A stretch of 64,000 nucleotides of DNA, from contig NZ_JBHUOP010000002.1 in the NCBI RefSeq assembly GCF_042683685.1, forward strand, positions 434,001 through 498,000, written 5' to 3'. This stretch comes from Timonella corticicola. Lineage in GTDB: Bacteria > Actinomycetota > Actinomycetes > Actinomycetales > Cellulomonadaceae. The notes beneath the pieces were generated by a model. The model was not told where the DNA came from. It made no database searches and saw only the letters and a program-made list of their open reading frames with translations. Position 1 is the stretch's first letter; each line of letters begins with the position of its first letter. The translations under genes were made by a program, and so were the position numbers. Shown here in pieces: positions 8,810-16,138 of the stretch.

Positions 8810-8896
8810 CGGTAGTGGAGGGATTTGAACCCCCGGAGGCTTTGACACCTCACAACATTTCGAGTGTTGCACCTTCGGCCGCTCGGACACACTACC
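8810..8896 (-). tRNA. tRNA-Ser(CGA)
   Basis: The 87-base cloverleaf on the minus strand has acceptor stem GGTAGTG/CACTACC and discriminator G. The anticodon stem CAACA/TGTTG closes the loop CTCGAAA (anticodon CGA, reading UCG). It has the long variable arm typical of class II serine tRNAs and the T-loop GGTTCAAATCC. The CCA end is not encoded in full. Confidence 0.95.
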
Positions 8897-9050
8897 TTGC
8901 GCCCCCTACTCTACCGAACATGCAGGGCAGCACCAAAACTTTTCGGCCAAACCTGGCGTATTTTGGATCACATTCCAAGACAAACCGGGCACGGAGACAA
9001 CTCGCTTCGCACGCCAGCATGCGCGATGAAACACCAGGTCAGGGTGGACG

Positions 9051-9551
9051 CTACGGCCTGCGAGACTCGAAGAAATCACGCAGCAGTCGGGCACATTCAG
9101 CCTCGCGCACCCCTGAGATCACCTCGGTGAAGTGGTTCATCCGGGCATCACGCACGATGTCCCACACAGATCCGGTGGCCCCGGCTTTGAGATCCCACGC
9201 ACCGATCACGAGTCGCGGAATGCGAGACAGCAGGATGGTCCCGGCACACATCGCGCACGGTTCAAGCGTCACTACGAGCGTGCAGTCATCAAGCCGCCAA
9301 CTCCCCAGATGCTGTGCCGCCTCCCGGATCGCGTTCACCTCGGCATGACCGGTCGGGTCGTTGTCTCGTTCACGCGTGTTGTAGCCACGTCCAATGATCC
9401 TTGACGACGAGTCCAATACAACCGCCCCAATCGGCACGTCAGGTGCGGGGCTGGCTGGGGTATCGTCGCCAAGCGCGCGTCGGGCCTCCTGCAACGCCCG
9501 GCCCATGGGCTCATGCCAATGGGCACGCGGAACTGAAATCGGGAGCGTCAT
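9051..9551 (-). CDS. tadA: tRNA-specific adenosine deaminase
   Basis: This 166-residue zinc deaminase converts A34 to inosine in the tRNA-Arg(ACG) wobble position. The catalytic HAE motif is at residues 69-71 (H69 zinc ligand, E71 proton shuttle), and the second zinc motif PCAMC is at 98-102 (C99, C102). Length and motifs are normal for TadA. It is transcribed away from upp and reads towards tRNA-Ser. The first 15 residues are less conserved and the ATG at 9551 fits. The tRNA-Arg(ACG) type it acts on is also the prophage att target at 53.96 kb. Confidence 0.93.
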   Translation of the reverse strand: MTLPISVPRAHWHEPMGRALQEARRALGDDTPASPAPDVPIGAVVLDSSSRIIGRGYNTRERDNDPTGHAEVNAIREAAQHLGSWRLDDCTLVVTLEPCAMCAGTILLSRIPRLVIGAWDLKAGATGSVWDIVRDARMNHFTEVISGVREAECARLLRDFFESRRP

Positions 9552-9659
9552 AGGCCCATTCTCCCAAACACTTGGGAGCGGGCGTGCCTGCCCGCGATAT
9601 TCCTCACGAACTTATCCGAAAACTGCCGTGCTGCGGCGCATTGCCGGTAAGTTTGAGGT

Positions 9660-10298
9660 ATGCGCATTCACGTAGCCGATCACCCTCTTGTGTCCCACAA
9701 ACTCGCAGTCCTTCGTAACAAGGACACTGCGTCTCCGACCTTCCGTCAACTGGTCGACGAACTCGTCACCCTGCTCGCGTACGAGGCGACCCGCGAGGTT
9801 CGCACCGTAGAGCACCCCATCTCCACTCCTGTCACCAACACTGTTGGCGTAAAGATAGCTGACCCGCAGCCGCTCGTTGTACCGATTCTCCGCGCTGGTC
9901 TGGGAATGCTTGACGGCATGACCCGGCTCGTTCCCACCGCTGAAGTTGGATTCCTGGGTATGCAACGCAATGAGGAGACTCTCGAGATCCACACCTACGC
10001 GAACCGTCTTCCTGATGACCTGACCGGCCGTCAGGTGTTTCTCCTCGACCCCATGCTTGCAACCGGTGGCACCCTCGTTGACGCGATCAACTTCATGATC
10101 GAACGCGGCGCCTCCGATGTCACTGCGGTCTGTCTGATAGCAGCACCTGAGGGCTTGAAGGTCGTCGAGGAGAAGATCGGCGACCGAGCGGACGTAAAAC
10201 TCGTGCTGGCAGCGGTCGATGAGCGCCTCAACGAGAACGCCTACATCGTTCCGGGTCTCGGTGACGCCGGTGACCGCCTCTACGGAATCGTGGACTGA
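9660..10298 (+). CDS. upp: Uracil phosphoribosyltransferase
   Basis: This 212-residue cytosolic salvage enzyme makes UMP from uracil and PRPP. The PRPP loop is DPMLATGGTLVDAI (about residues 129-142). The uracil-binding end is near VPGLGDAGDRLYG at the C-terminus. Length and motifs match bacterial Upp throughout. The ATG at 9660 follows GTTTGAGGT, a weak ribosome site. The gene is divergent from tadA and stands alone. Confidence 0.96.
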   Translation: MRIHVADHPLVSHKLAVLRNKDTASPTFRQLVDELVTLLAYEATREVRTVEHPISTPVTNTVGVKIADPQPLVVPILRAGLGMLDGMTRLVPTAEVGFLGMQRNEETLEIHTYANRLPDDLTGRQVFLLDPMLATGGTLVDAINFMIERGASDVTAVCLIAAPEGLKVVEEKIGDRADVKLVLAAVDERLNENAYIVPGLGDAGDRLYGIVD

Positions 10299-10546
10299 AC
10301 CGGGTGTAGAGGAGGGGCCAGTACCCTGCGATGGCCGATACACGTGTATGCGCGTGATGGTCTGTCACGAACCTTAACTGACATATGAGACAGTTGGGCG
10401 GCGGAGAACAGCGAGATTACGATGTTTCTGCCGCCTGACTTCCTTTCTGCACGATTTACAAACGCTCAAAGAGTGAGAAAAAATGTGTTCCCCCTTTCGC
10501 TCAAGGGGGTCAAGGCTTCATTGTTATAACCATGCAAACCACGACC
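10299..10546 (+). promoter_or_regulatory. Leader and promoter region upstream of the Cys-rich leader peptide
   Basis: It contains a 7-bp G/C hairpin (10490-10496 with 10503-10509) and a TATAAC box at 10525-10530 that could serve as the -10 element for a transcript starting just before the short frame at 10547. No clear -35 hexamer or T-run terminator for upp is visible. Confidence 0.4.
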
Positions 10547-10618
10547 ATGTCCCGCCGCGCCACGCTGATGGCGCCTGCCGGCATGCTCGTTTGTTCATGC
10601 GCGTGTTGTCGCGACTGA
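10547..10618 (+). CDS. Cys-rich leader peptide (candidate attenuator)
   Basis: This 23-codon frame reads MSRRATLMAPAGMLV and then four Cys residues clustered in the final eight codons (CSCACCRD). An in-frame ATG at 10532 would add five residues. There is no ribosome site, but a TATAAC box lies about 17 bases upstream of the ATG, as expected for a leaderless or nearly leaderless message. Short poly-Cys frames that act as cysteine-responsive attenuators are known upstream of sulfur genes in mycobacteria and relatives. Here a 7-bp G/C hairpin follows at 10671-10692 and the regulator gene starts at 10713. Function is inferred from composition and position. Confidence 0.5.
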   Translation: MSRRATLMAPAGMLVCSCACCRD

Positions 10619-10670
10619 ATTTCTGCACCAAACCAGCAATTTCAGTTCCATTCACTTTTCGACAACCACA

Positions 10671-10692
10671 GGCCCCTAGGCAATGAGGGGCC
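10671..10692 (+). promoter_or_regulatory. G/C hairpin just upstream of the winged-helix regulator
   Basis: The arms GGCCCCT and AGGGGCC form a 7-bp stem with an 8-base loop. The loop holds an in-frame ATG (10683) that could be an alternative start. The hairpin ends 21 bases before the preferred ATG at 10713. It lies between the leader peptide and the regulator, where an attenuator would be expected. Confidence 0.4.
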
Positions 10693-10712
10693 ACTTCCTA
10701 CTTGGAGAGCGC

Positions 10713-11432
10713 ATGTCCGCCCCTACGCACGAACTTCCGCAGGCAGTAAACAACCAGCACGGTTTCTATCTGTGGGTTGGTCTCAACCCACATGAATCTG
10801 ACACCACTGCCGCAGCACACACAACACCAGCACAAATCATTGAGATCGCCGAGGCTCTGGGAGAACTCGCACGCGAACTTCTTCCAAGCGCGGAAACTCA
10901 CACGACGCTGGCATTGGGCGACCCTGAACAGACGAAGCATGAACGCCGCGTCCCGAGCCCAGACGCTCACGGTGCGCACCGTTATCGAGCACCCATCACA
11001 GAGCGTCGCAGCAGTTCAAACACCCACCGCGACCTCTACCCTTCGTCTCACGTTGAGGTCCTTGAAGCGCCGGTGTCTAACTCGATCCCCAACTTCGACT
11101 TCGTTTTCAGCCCCCGCGTCATCATCGACCTGCACAACCGACGGGTTATCGCAGACGATGAGATTCAACGCCTGACCTACAAGGAGTTCGAACTTCTCGC
11201 GCACCTTGTGAACTCGCCTGGACGTATCATCTCCCGTGATGAACTGTTCAGTTCCGTGTGGCGCACTGCCGTTCACACCGATTCCCGCACTATCGACGTA
11301 CATATTCGACGTTTGCGCGAGAAACTCGGACTTGAGAACCACATCATCACGGTCCGAGGCGCAGGCTACAAGTTCGAGTTGACGGAGCAGATCGACGTGA
11401 TCCCTCCGGCTCCTCGTTCATATCACCGCTGA
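10713..11432 (+). CDS. Orphan OmpR-type winged-helix transcriptional regulator
   Basis: This protein of about 239 residues ends in an OmpR/PhoB winged-helix domain (about residues 135-230). It shows LTYKEFELLAHLVNSPGRII, SRDELFSSVW, TIDVHIRRLREKL and the wing VRGAGYKFE. No receiver domain with a phosphorylatable Asp is present. The N-terminus (GFYLWVGLNPHES, then AQIIEIAEALGELARELLP) is a short unnamed segment seen before such domains in actinobacterial orphan regulators, from memory. I place the start at the ATG at 10713 because TTGGAGAG lies seven bases upstream. A strong terminator follows. The regulon is unknown; the Cys-rich leader upstream hints at sulfur or redox control. Confidence 0.85.
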   Translation: MSAPTHELPQAVNNQHGFYLWVGLNPHESDTTAAAHTTPAQIIEIAEALGELARELLPSAETHTTLALGDPEQTKHERRVPSPDAHGAHRYRAPITERRSSSNTHRDLYPSSHVEVLEAPVSNSIPNFDFVFSPRVIIDLHNRRVIADDEIQRLTYKEFELLAHLVNSPGRIISRDELFSSVWRTAVHTDSRTIDVHIRRLREKLGLENHIITVRGAGYKFELTEQIDVIPPAPRSYHR

Positions 11433-11439
11433 ATGGCGT

Positions 11440-11485
11440 AAACACAGTGGGTGGTCGCCTGTCGGTGACCACCCACTGTGTTTTT
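11440..11485 (+). terminator. Terminator of the winged-helix regulator gene
   Basis: The long stem of about 16 bp (11441-11456 with 11467-11482) reads ACACAGTGGGTGGTC on its left arm. It is followed by a run of T residues, directly after the stop codon. Confidence 0.92.
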
Positions 11486-11539
11486 CCACTCCAACCTGAC
11501 GGCTAGAGCGCCAAATCAGTTGTTCTGGCAGTCATGTCG

Positions 11540-12820
11540 TCACTTTGAAACGTACGTGATGTCGGAGGAACTGTAATTGCAGGCGGCAGATGGACCCGAG
11601 GTGATCTTCTTTGGCTCGCCCTTGGTAACGCCCTGATACTCCTCGCAGATAGCGATCTTGCGCGACGTATCGCCGACGATAGTAACGTTTCGGATCTTAG
11701 CGGTATCGCCTAGGTTCGAGTTGATTCCCGCGATGGACAGGGCAGGTCCAGTTGCAACCACATTGTCGATCTCAACCGAACGTGCATACTGCGTCGAACA
11801 GTTTCCACAGGAACGATAGAGCTTTCCAAAGTCCTCAACCTGGAAGTTCTTGATGATGAACTTACCCGGGCCGTTGTGTTGGAACACCTTGTCCTCTGCG
11901 CTGCGTGCTCCGCCGCCATTGACCGTCATGACCTGCGAAGAGATCTTGCCCTTCTGCGTCGCAGCATCTTCGCCGACGTTTTCCCACCACACATTCTCGA
12001 TGAGGCAGGTTCCCTTGCAGTGGATACCATCGCCCGCGCCGTCTCCAATGATCACATTCCTGATCACGGCACCGTCTTCGAGTTCAAACATCGGCGGCTG
12101 GTTCTCATCCTGGTCGCCTGCGGCGATACCGTAGTAACGTCCTAGCTTTCCGTCAAAGGAGGACTCCACCTTGATGGTTGAGTTCACTTTGGTCGTGCTC
12201 GTAGCATTTGGCCATGGGGCAGTAGGGCTGATCGGAGCCGGTGTGGTCCCTCCAGTTCCTGAACCCACGTTGATCAGTTGCCATTGCTGATTGTATTGGT
12301 TGAGATCCGTGTAACTGGTGATGGGCGCAAAATCATCCTTTGAACGTTCGAGAACTGTGAGCGCCTTTCCAGAGTGAGCGTTCACAAAGCGGATGAAACC
12401 GGTGTTCTTGTCGATGACGGTGAACTGTTGATTCGCTCCCCCATGTGCGGTGAACTGCTTGAATGGAGCGTTTTCTACGAGACTCCACTCCCATAGATCT
12501 ATGACCTTGCCGGAGTGTCGGTTCTCAAGCAGGTACGCACCATTGGCAGCGGTTCGGAAACGCCACTGCTGCCACGCACCATCGTTTCGACTGTACTGCT
12601 GCAGTGAACCACCGTCAGTTGTGGACCAGCCTCCCACTTCGAGGACTTTTCCACTCTGTCGGTTTTGCAGAACGTACCAACTGTTTGTGTCGATCGAGGA
12701 GGCCTGTGCGGGGATTGAGCCTCCCACAACCGCCGTCATCGTGATGAGTGCGGCTGCGGTTACCGCCGCACCCCATCTCTTGAGTGATCGCGCAATGCGA
12801 CCAGCGTCATGACGTCCCAT
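11540..12820 (-). CDS. Secreted pectate lyase (PL3) with N-terminal ricin-type beta-trefoil lectin
   Basis: This enzyme of about 426 residues should cleave polygalacturonate outside the cell. The signal peptide ends near PAQAS at about residue 40. A ricin-B/CBM13-like trefoil follows, with three repeats containing QNRQSGKVLEVGGW, ENRHSGKVIDLWEW and NAHSGKALTVLE and their QQW partners. After a Gly/Thr/Pro linker comes the PL3 beta-helix (FELEDGAVIRNVIIGDGAGD, then GIHCKGTCLIENVWWENVGE and DKVFQHNGPGKFIIKNFQVE), with six or more Cys as is normal in PL3. I start at the ATG at 12820 because AGGAAGG precedes it; a longer frame to 12868 has no ribosome site. It is monocistronic. Confidence 0.9.
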   Translation of the reverse strand: MGRHDAGRIARSLKRWGAAVTAAALITMTAVVGGSIPAQASSIDTNSWYVLQNRQSGKVLEVGGWSTTDGGSLQQYSRNDGAWQQWRFRTAANGAYLLENRHSGKVIDLWEWSLVENAPFKQFTAHGGANQQFTVIDKNTGFIRFVNAHSGKALTVLERSKDDFAPITSYTDLNQYNQQWQLINVGSGTGGTTPAPISPTAPWPNATSTTKVNSTIKVESSFDGKLGRYYGIAAGDQDENQPPMFELEDGAVIRNVIIGDGAGDGIHCKGTCLIENVWWENVGEDAATQKGKISSQVMTVNGGGARSAEDKVFQHNGPGKFIIKNFQVEDFGKLYRSCGNCSTQYARSVEIDNVVATGPALSIAGINSNLGDTAKIRNVTIVGDTSRKIAICEEYQGVTKGEPKKITSGPSAACNYSSSDITYVSK

Positions 12821-13033
12821 GAAAACGTCATCCTTCCTATGTTCGGTTCCTTCACACTGAAACGGCATGAAGGCAGTTCAACCGCCCAAGAACAGTTACC
12901 GGTACCAAAACTGGGAACGGTCTCAGGAGTCAGTGACGAACTTATCCCGCATTGGGCACTTGGCCCATAGGAAGAAAAGACGGGAGATAACTCCCCTTGC
13001 CAGATGCTCCGCTCTCTGACGAAGAAAAAGCGC

Positions 13034-13064
13034 TACGGGCCCTTCCTGAGAGAGGAAGGGCCCG
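13034..13064 (-). terminator. Terminator of the DUF1540 gene
   Basis: A perfect 12-bp stem (13036-13047 with 13053-13064) and a 5-base loop lie 50 bp past the DUF1540 stop. A T-rich stretch follows on the minus strand. Confidence 0.75.
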
Positions 13065-13113
13065 CAACGCCTACTGTTCAACCAGGCGGGACCGGGCTAC
13101 GTCGACCTACGTG

Positions 13114-13416
13114 TCAGCGGTGCTCGAAGGTCAGGCAACCCGCAGTTGCGGAGGCTGCAGCCGCGCCAACACGAATACTGTCGGCTGCGCATTCAAGAGA
13201 CTCGTTGTGGACGCAGTCACCGCGTTGGCAAGCACCAACGGTCGTGACGACCCGATCCAAACCACCCTTCGCATTGAGTGGGATAAAGGTTGCACAGGAT
13301 GCTTGGTCACCAACACCACCGATGGTGATTGCAGATGCGTGACATCCATCGTGGTTGTATCCGCAACCGGTGACGTTGCACTCGGTAACGTGCGCGAGAT
13401 CGTGGTTCAAAGTCAT
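13114..13416 (-). CDS. DUF1540 double-repeat Cys-rich protein
   Basis: This 100-residue protein consists of two DUF1540 units. Each has the pattern Cys, three residues, Cys, several residues, Cys, then Ala/Ser-x-x-I and a final Cys: VTECNVTGCGYNHDGCHASA and VGACQRGDCVHNESLECAAD, with closing Cys in ASCATF and AGCLTF. DUF1540 proteins are small presumed metal-binding proteins of unknown role in Gram-positive bacteria. I start at the ATG at 13416, preceded by TTGGAGG. A perfect 26-bp palindrome lies 68 bp upstream, over the expected promoter, so a dimeric repressor probably controls it. Confidence 0.85.
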   Translation of the reverse strand: MTLNHDLAHVTECNVTGCGYNHDGCHASAITIGGVGDQASCATFIPLNAKGGLDRVVTTVGACQRGDCVHNESLECAADSIRVGAAAASATAGCLTFEHR

Positions 13417-13483
13417 GGCCCCTCCAAGGTGTGAAGTACAGTTCAATTAACTCCACAATATAAAGAGGAAAACTGCACCCGCT

Positions 13484-13509
13484 AGACAGTTAGTACTTAC
13501 TAACTGTCT
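13484..13509. promoter_or_regulatory. Perfect 26-bp palindromic operator candidate upstream of the DUF1540 gene
   Basis: The arms 13484-13495 and 13498-13509 are exact 12-bp inverted repeats (AGACAGTTAGTA and its complement) with a 2-bp spacer. A TATATT box for the minus-strand gene lies closer to the start, which places the palindrome at or just upstream of the -35 region. Stem and spacing suit a TetR-, MarR- or HxlR-type dimer. No gene for such a regulator is adjacent. Confidence 0.6.
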
Positions 13510-13701
13510 CGGAATGCACATAAGAAACTCGAAAGTGACTTTATTGAGGAAATATGTTCACACAGATGAGAACATATAAAAGAAGCAATGTATCACCCAT
13601 TGATCCACTTCATCTCATGATGTGGGTAATAATCTTCACAAAATTTCTTATCGAACAAGACCTAGACCTGCATACGTGAATGCCCTCAGCGTCATATAGA
13701 T

Positions 13702-13743
13702 AATGCGAATGTCACGTAAAACAAATTACGTGACATTCGCATT
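13702..13743. terminator. Terminator hairpin downstream of hspR
   Basis: A perfect 18-bp stem (13702-13719 with 13726-13743) and a 6-base loop lie 25 bp past the hspR stop. The T run is better on the plus strand, so the hairpin may act on both strands. Confidence 0.75.
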
Positions 13744-13767
13744 TTCTAATTCTAGGGTTCTCGCGTC

Positions 13768-14370
13768 TCATTCGTCGGGAGTCCACACGATCAGCGCGCG
13801 GCCAGATGAGAGCCGACCGTCTGACTGCTTCACCTCGATCAACTCCGCGCCGACAACTCGACCACCGCCGACCTCACCAGAGGATCGGCCAGCCGCGGGA
13901 TCAATCTCCTCGACTCTGGCAGTCAACTGTAGCGGCGCAAACGGGTTACGCATTCCAGTTCCACGTTGTTTCCGTGCCCGGCGTGCAAAGAGAGCCTTAC
14001 GGCGCTCAGAGACCACATCGCCCTCCGTCCCAGCCGTGAAAACGCGGGAACCGGGATTGGCCTGGGCGGCAAGCAACTCCACACGGGCTTCAAGCGCTCG
14101 AACCTGATTCTCCAAGTCTAGGATCCTCTTGATTCCCGCAAGGTTGATGCCCTCATCATGTGAGAGGCGCTGAATCTCAACCAACTGCGCAACATCCCGT
14201 TTGGAGTAGCGTCGCCCCCGTCCTGACGTGCGGCGTGGGGAAACCAGACCCAAACGGTCGTACTGTCGCAGGGTCTGGGGGTGCATGCCTGCGAGTTCGG
14301 CGGCCTTCGAGATCACGTAAATGGGCTCGTCGTCCCGCACGTTCTCATCAAATACAATCCGAACTCGCAT
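13768..14370 (-). CDS. hspR: Heat-shock repressor HspR (MerR family)
   Basis: HspR represses the actinobacterial dnaK operon by binding HAIR motifs, with DnaK as co-repressor. The N-terminal MerR-type winged helix spans about residues 18-85 (YVISKAAELAGMHPQTLRQY, DRLGLVSPRR, GRRYSKRDVAQLVEIQRL), followed by a short coiled coil (LENQVRALEARVELLAAQ). The C-terminal 80 residues are poorly conserved. At 200 residues it is longer than the typical ~130-150. It is the last gene of the dnaK-grpE-dnaJ-hspR operon, 6 bp after dnaJ, and two HAIR sites precede dnaK. Confidence 0.94.
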   Translation of the reverse strand: MRVRIVFDENVRDDEPIYVISKAAELAGMHPQTLRQYDRLGLVSPRRTSGRGRRYSKRDVAQLVEIQRLSHDEGINLAGIKRILDLENQVRALEARVELLAAQANPGSRVFTAGTEGDVVSERRKALFARRARKQRGTGMRNPFAPLQLTARVEEIDPAAGRSSGEVGGGRVVGAELIEVKQSDGRLSSGRALIVWTPDE

Positions 14371-14376
14371 CGGTCA

Positions 14377-15348
14377 TCACTCCTTCGCCGAGGTTTTCAG
14401 GTCAGCGCGCACGTCCGTTCCGCCAGTGGCCTCACGGAATGCCTCAACAGCCTGCTTCGCGGCCTTGTTGAGGTTCTGCGGCACAACCACGTTCACTGTG
14501 ACCAGTAGATCACCCGTTGCCTTAGCGGTCTTCACACCGCGCCCTTTGATACGTAGGACCTTACCGCTTGGGGTGCCAGGTGCAACCTTGACCTTGACGG
14601 CCTCCCCCGTGAATGTGGGCACCTCAACCTGCGCGCCCAGAGCGGCCTCGTCAAAGGTGACGGGTAGGGTCATTCGCAGGTTGTTCCCATCGATCGAGAA
14701 CACCGGGTGCGGTGCGACAGAGACGGTCAGCACCAGATTCCCCGCTGGACCGCCGTTTGTTCCCGGACGCCCCTTACCTGGGATACGAATCTTCTGGCCA
14801 TCCTTCACCCCGGCTGGGACACGCGCCTTCACGGTGCGCCCTTCCAAGTTCAAGGTGATCTCCGTACCACTCACTGCATTACGGAACGGCAGGGTGGTCG
14901 ATGCGGCGATGTCTGCTCCCGCGGAGGGTGGGTTCGGTCGGAAACCGGTGCCACCGAAGCCCTGCTGACCACCGAAGCCTGCGGAACCTCCACCGCCAAA
15001 CATCTGGTTCAGAATGTCTTCGAAACCACCGCCGCTCGCCCGACCGCCGCTGAAACCGCCACCGAACAGATCCTCAAATCCGCCACCCGTACCACTGGTG
15101 AAGCGGGGCCCCGATCCCATGGATCGGATCGCGTCGTACTGATCGCGTTGCTGTTTGTCTGAGAGAACCGCGTAGGCCTCTCCGATTTCCTTGAACTTCG
15201 CCTCCGCCTTCTCGTCACCCTGGTTCTGGTCCGGGTGGTACTTGCGTGCGAGTTTGCGGTACGCCTTCTTGATCTCGGCATCGTCTGCTGTTTTCGAGAC
15301 ACCGAGGGTGGCGTAGAAGTCCTTTTCCAGCCAGTCTTGACCTGTCAA
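14377..15348 (-). CDS. dnaJ: Chaperone DnaJ-type J protein without zinc-finger domain
   Basis: This 323-residue co-chaperone stimulates DnaK ATPase. The J domain covers residues 9-75 with the HPD motif at 38-40. A Gly/Phe-rich region follows (about 85-150), then the C-terminal substrate-binding beta domains (about 160-300). The CxxCxGxG zinc repeats of canonical DnaJ are absent, so the architecture is that of CbpA/DnaJ class B even though the gene sits in the dnaK operon. The start is a TTG at 15348 behind a perfect AGGAGG. A 244-bp gap with two structured segments separates it from grpE. Confidence 0.93.
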   Translation of the reverse strand: MTGQDWLEKDFYATLGVSKTADDAEIKKAYRKLARKYHPDQNQGDEKAEAKFKEIGEAYAVLSDKQQRDQYDAIRSMGSGPRFTSGTGGGFEDLFGGGFSGGRASGGGFEDILNQMFGGGGSAGFGGQQGFGGTGFRPNPPSAGADIAASTTLPFRNAVSGTEITLNLEGRTVKARVPAGVKDGQKIRIPGKGRPGTNGGPAGNLVLTVSVAPHPVFSIDGNNLRMTLPVTFDEAALGAQVEVPTFTGEAVKVKVAPGTPSGKVLRIKGRGVKTAKATGDLLVTVNVVVPQNLNKAAKQAVEAFREATGGTDVRADLKTSAKE

Positions 15349-15396
15349 GGTGCCTCCTAGAAATAGATGTTGTCACTGTACGTGTTTGTTTGCTTG

Positions 15397-15520
15397 CCGA
15401 CGAGCCCCAAGTCCCAGCGCCACTTACGGTCTGTGCTCCCAGCCTCAAGGCTGGACACCAGTCCAACTGACCTACGCACCACCCATGGTGAGGGGTACCG
15501 GGAGGCCAGGGGCTCGTCGG
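15397..15520 (-). ncRNA. Structured 124-nt segment between grpE and dnaJ (candidate RNA element)
   Basis: The ends pair as a perfect 12-bp stem, 15397-15408 with 15509-15520 (CCGACGAGCCCC on the left). Inside, reading on the minus strand, further helices can form: CACC/GGTG, GGTC/GACC, GGAC/GTCC and CAGCC/GGCTG around a TTGA tetraloop. This gives a closed multi-branch shape upstream of the dnaJ ribosome site. No known family fits: it lacks tRNA, SRP, 6S and riboswitch signatures. It could be a dnaJ leader element, an independent small RNA on either strand, or a small inverted-repeat element. Confidence 0.45.
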
Positions 15521-15540
15521 AAATCTGTGCCTTTAAGACA

Positions 15541-15576
15541 GGCGCGCACCGCCCCTAAAAAGGGGCAGCGCGCGCC
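15541..15576 (-). terminator. G/C-rich hairpin downstream of grpE
   Basis: The outer stem GGCGCGC/GCGCGCC encloses a second stem GCCCCT/AGGGGC, starting 17 bp past the grpE stop. No T run follows. It may attenuate or process the operon transcript before dnaJ, or stabilise the grpE 3' end. Confidence 0.55.
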
Positions 15577-15592
15577 AATCAGAATGAGTCGA

Positions 15593-16138
15593 TCAGTCTT
15601 GTGGACCGGTCACGGCGACGCGTGCGGCGCGAACCACGCGGTCGCCGATCTTGTAGCCGATCTCGATGAGAGCGGTCACGGTCGTTGAGGTGGCGTCCGC
15701 CGAGGTCTGGTGGAAGAGGGCCTCGTGGATGGTCGGATCGAATTCCTCGCCGACTTCACCAAACGTCTCAACACCATACTTCGACAGAACCTGGTTCAAC
15801 TTCTCGGAGATTGCCTCGAACGGGCCGGTCAGCTCACCGGCCTGCTTCGCGCGTGAGATGTCATCGAGCACGGGGAGCAGCGCGGACAGAACATCCTCGA
15901 CACCACGCCCACGAGCGGCCTCCTGCTCACGCTTGGCACGCTTGGAGAAGTTGACGTACTCAGCGTTCAGGCGCTGAAGATCCTCGAGGTGGGAGGCTGC
16001 CTCCGCCTGAGCCTGTTCCAGTTCGGACAGTTCCTGCGGCGCCTCCTCCTGTACGGCCTCTGGCTCGAAGTCGAGGTGATCGATCGAGTCCGGCTGCTCT
16101 GGACCTGCGCCCTCGGCGTGCTGGTTCTCGTTACTCAC
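15593..16138 (-). CDS. grpE: Nucleotide exchange factor GrpE
   Basis: GrpE releases ADP from DnaK. The 181-residue protein has an acidic N-terminus, a long coiled coil (ELSELEQAQAEAASHLEDLQ then LNAEYVNFSKRAKREQEAA) and the beta-wing domain with EEFDPTIHEALFHQTS and IEIGYKIGDRVVRAARVAV. Its start overlaps the dnaK stop by 4 bp, so translation is coupled. Length and motifs are normal. Confidence 0.96.
   Translation of the reverse strand: MSNENQHAEGAGPEQPDSIDHLDFEPEAVQEEAPQELSELEQAQAEAASHLEDLQRLNAEYVNFSKRAKREQEAARGRGVEDVLSALLPVLDDISRAKQAGELTGPFEAISEKLNQVLSKYGVETFGEVGEEFDPTIHEALFHQTSADATSTTVTALIEIGYKIGDRVVRAARVAVTGPQD

Noticed and set aside
15397..15520. A degenerate tRNA in the grpE-dnaJ gap
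   Set aside because: A D-arm-like GGTCAGTTGG is present, but no 5-bp anticodon stem with a 7-base loop nor a GGTTC T-loop can be formed.
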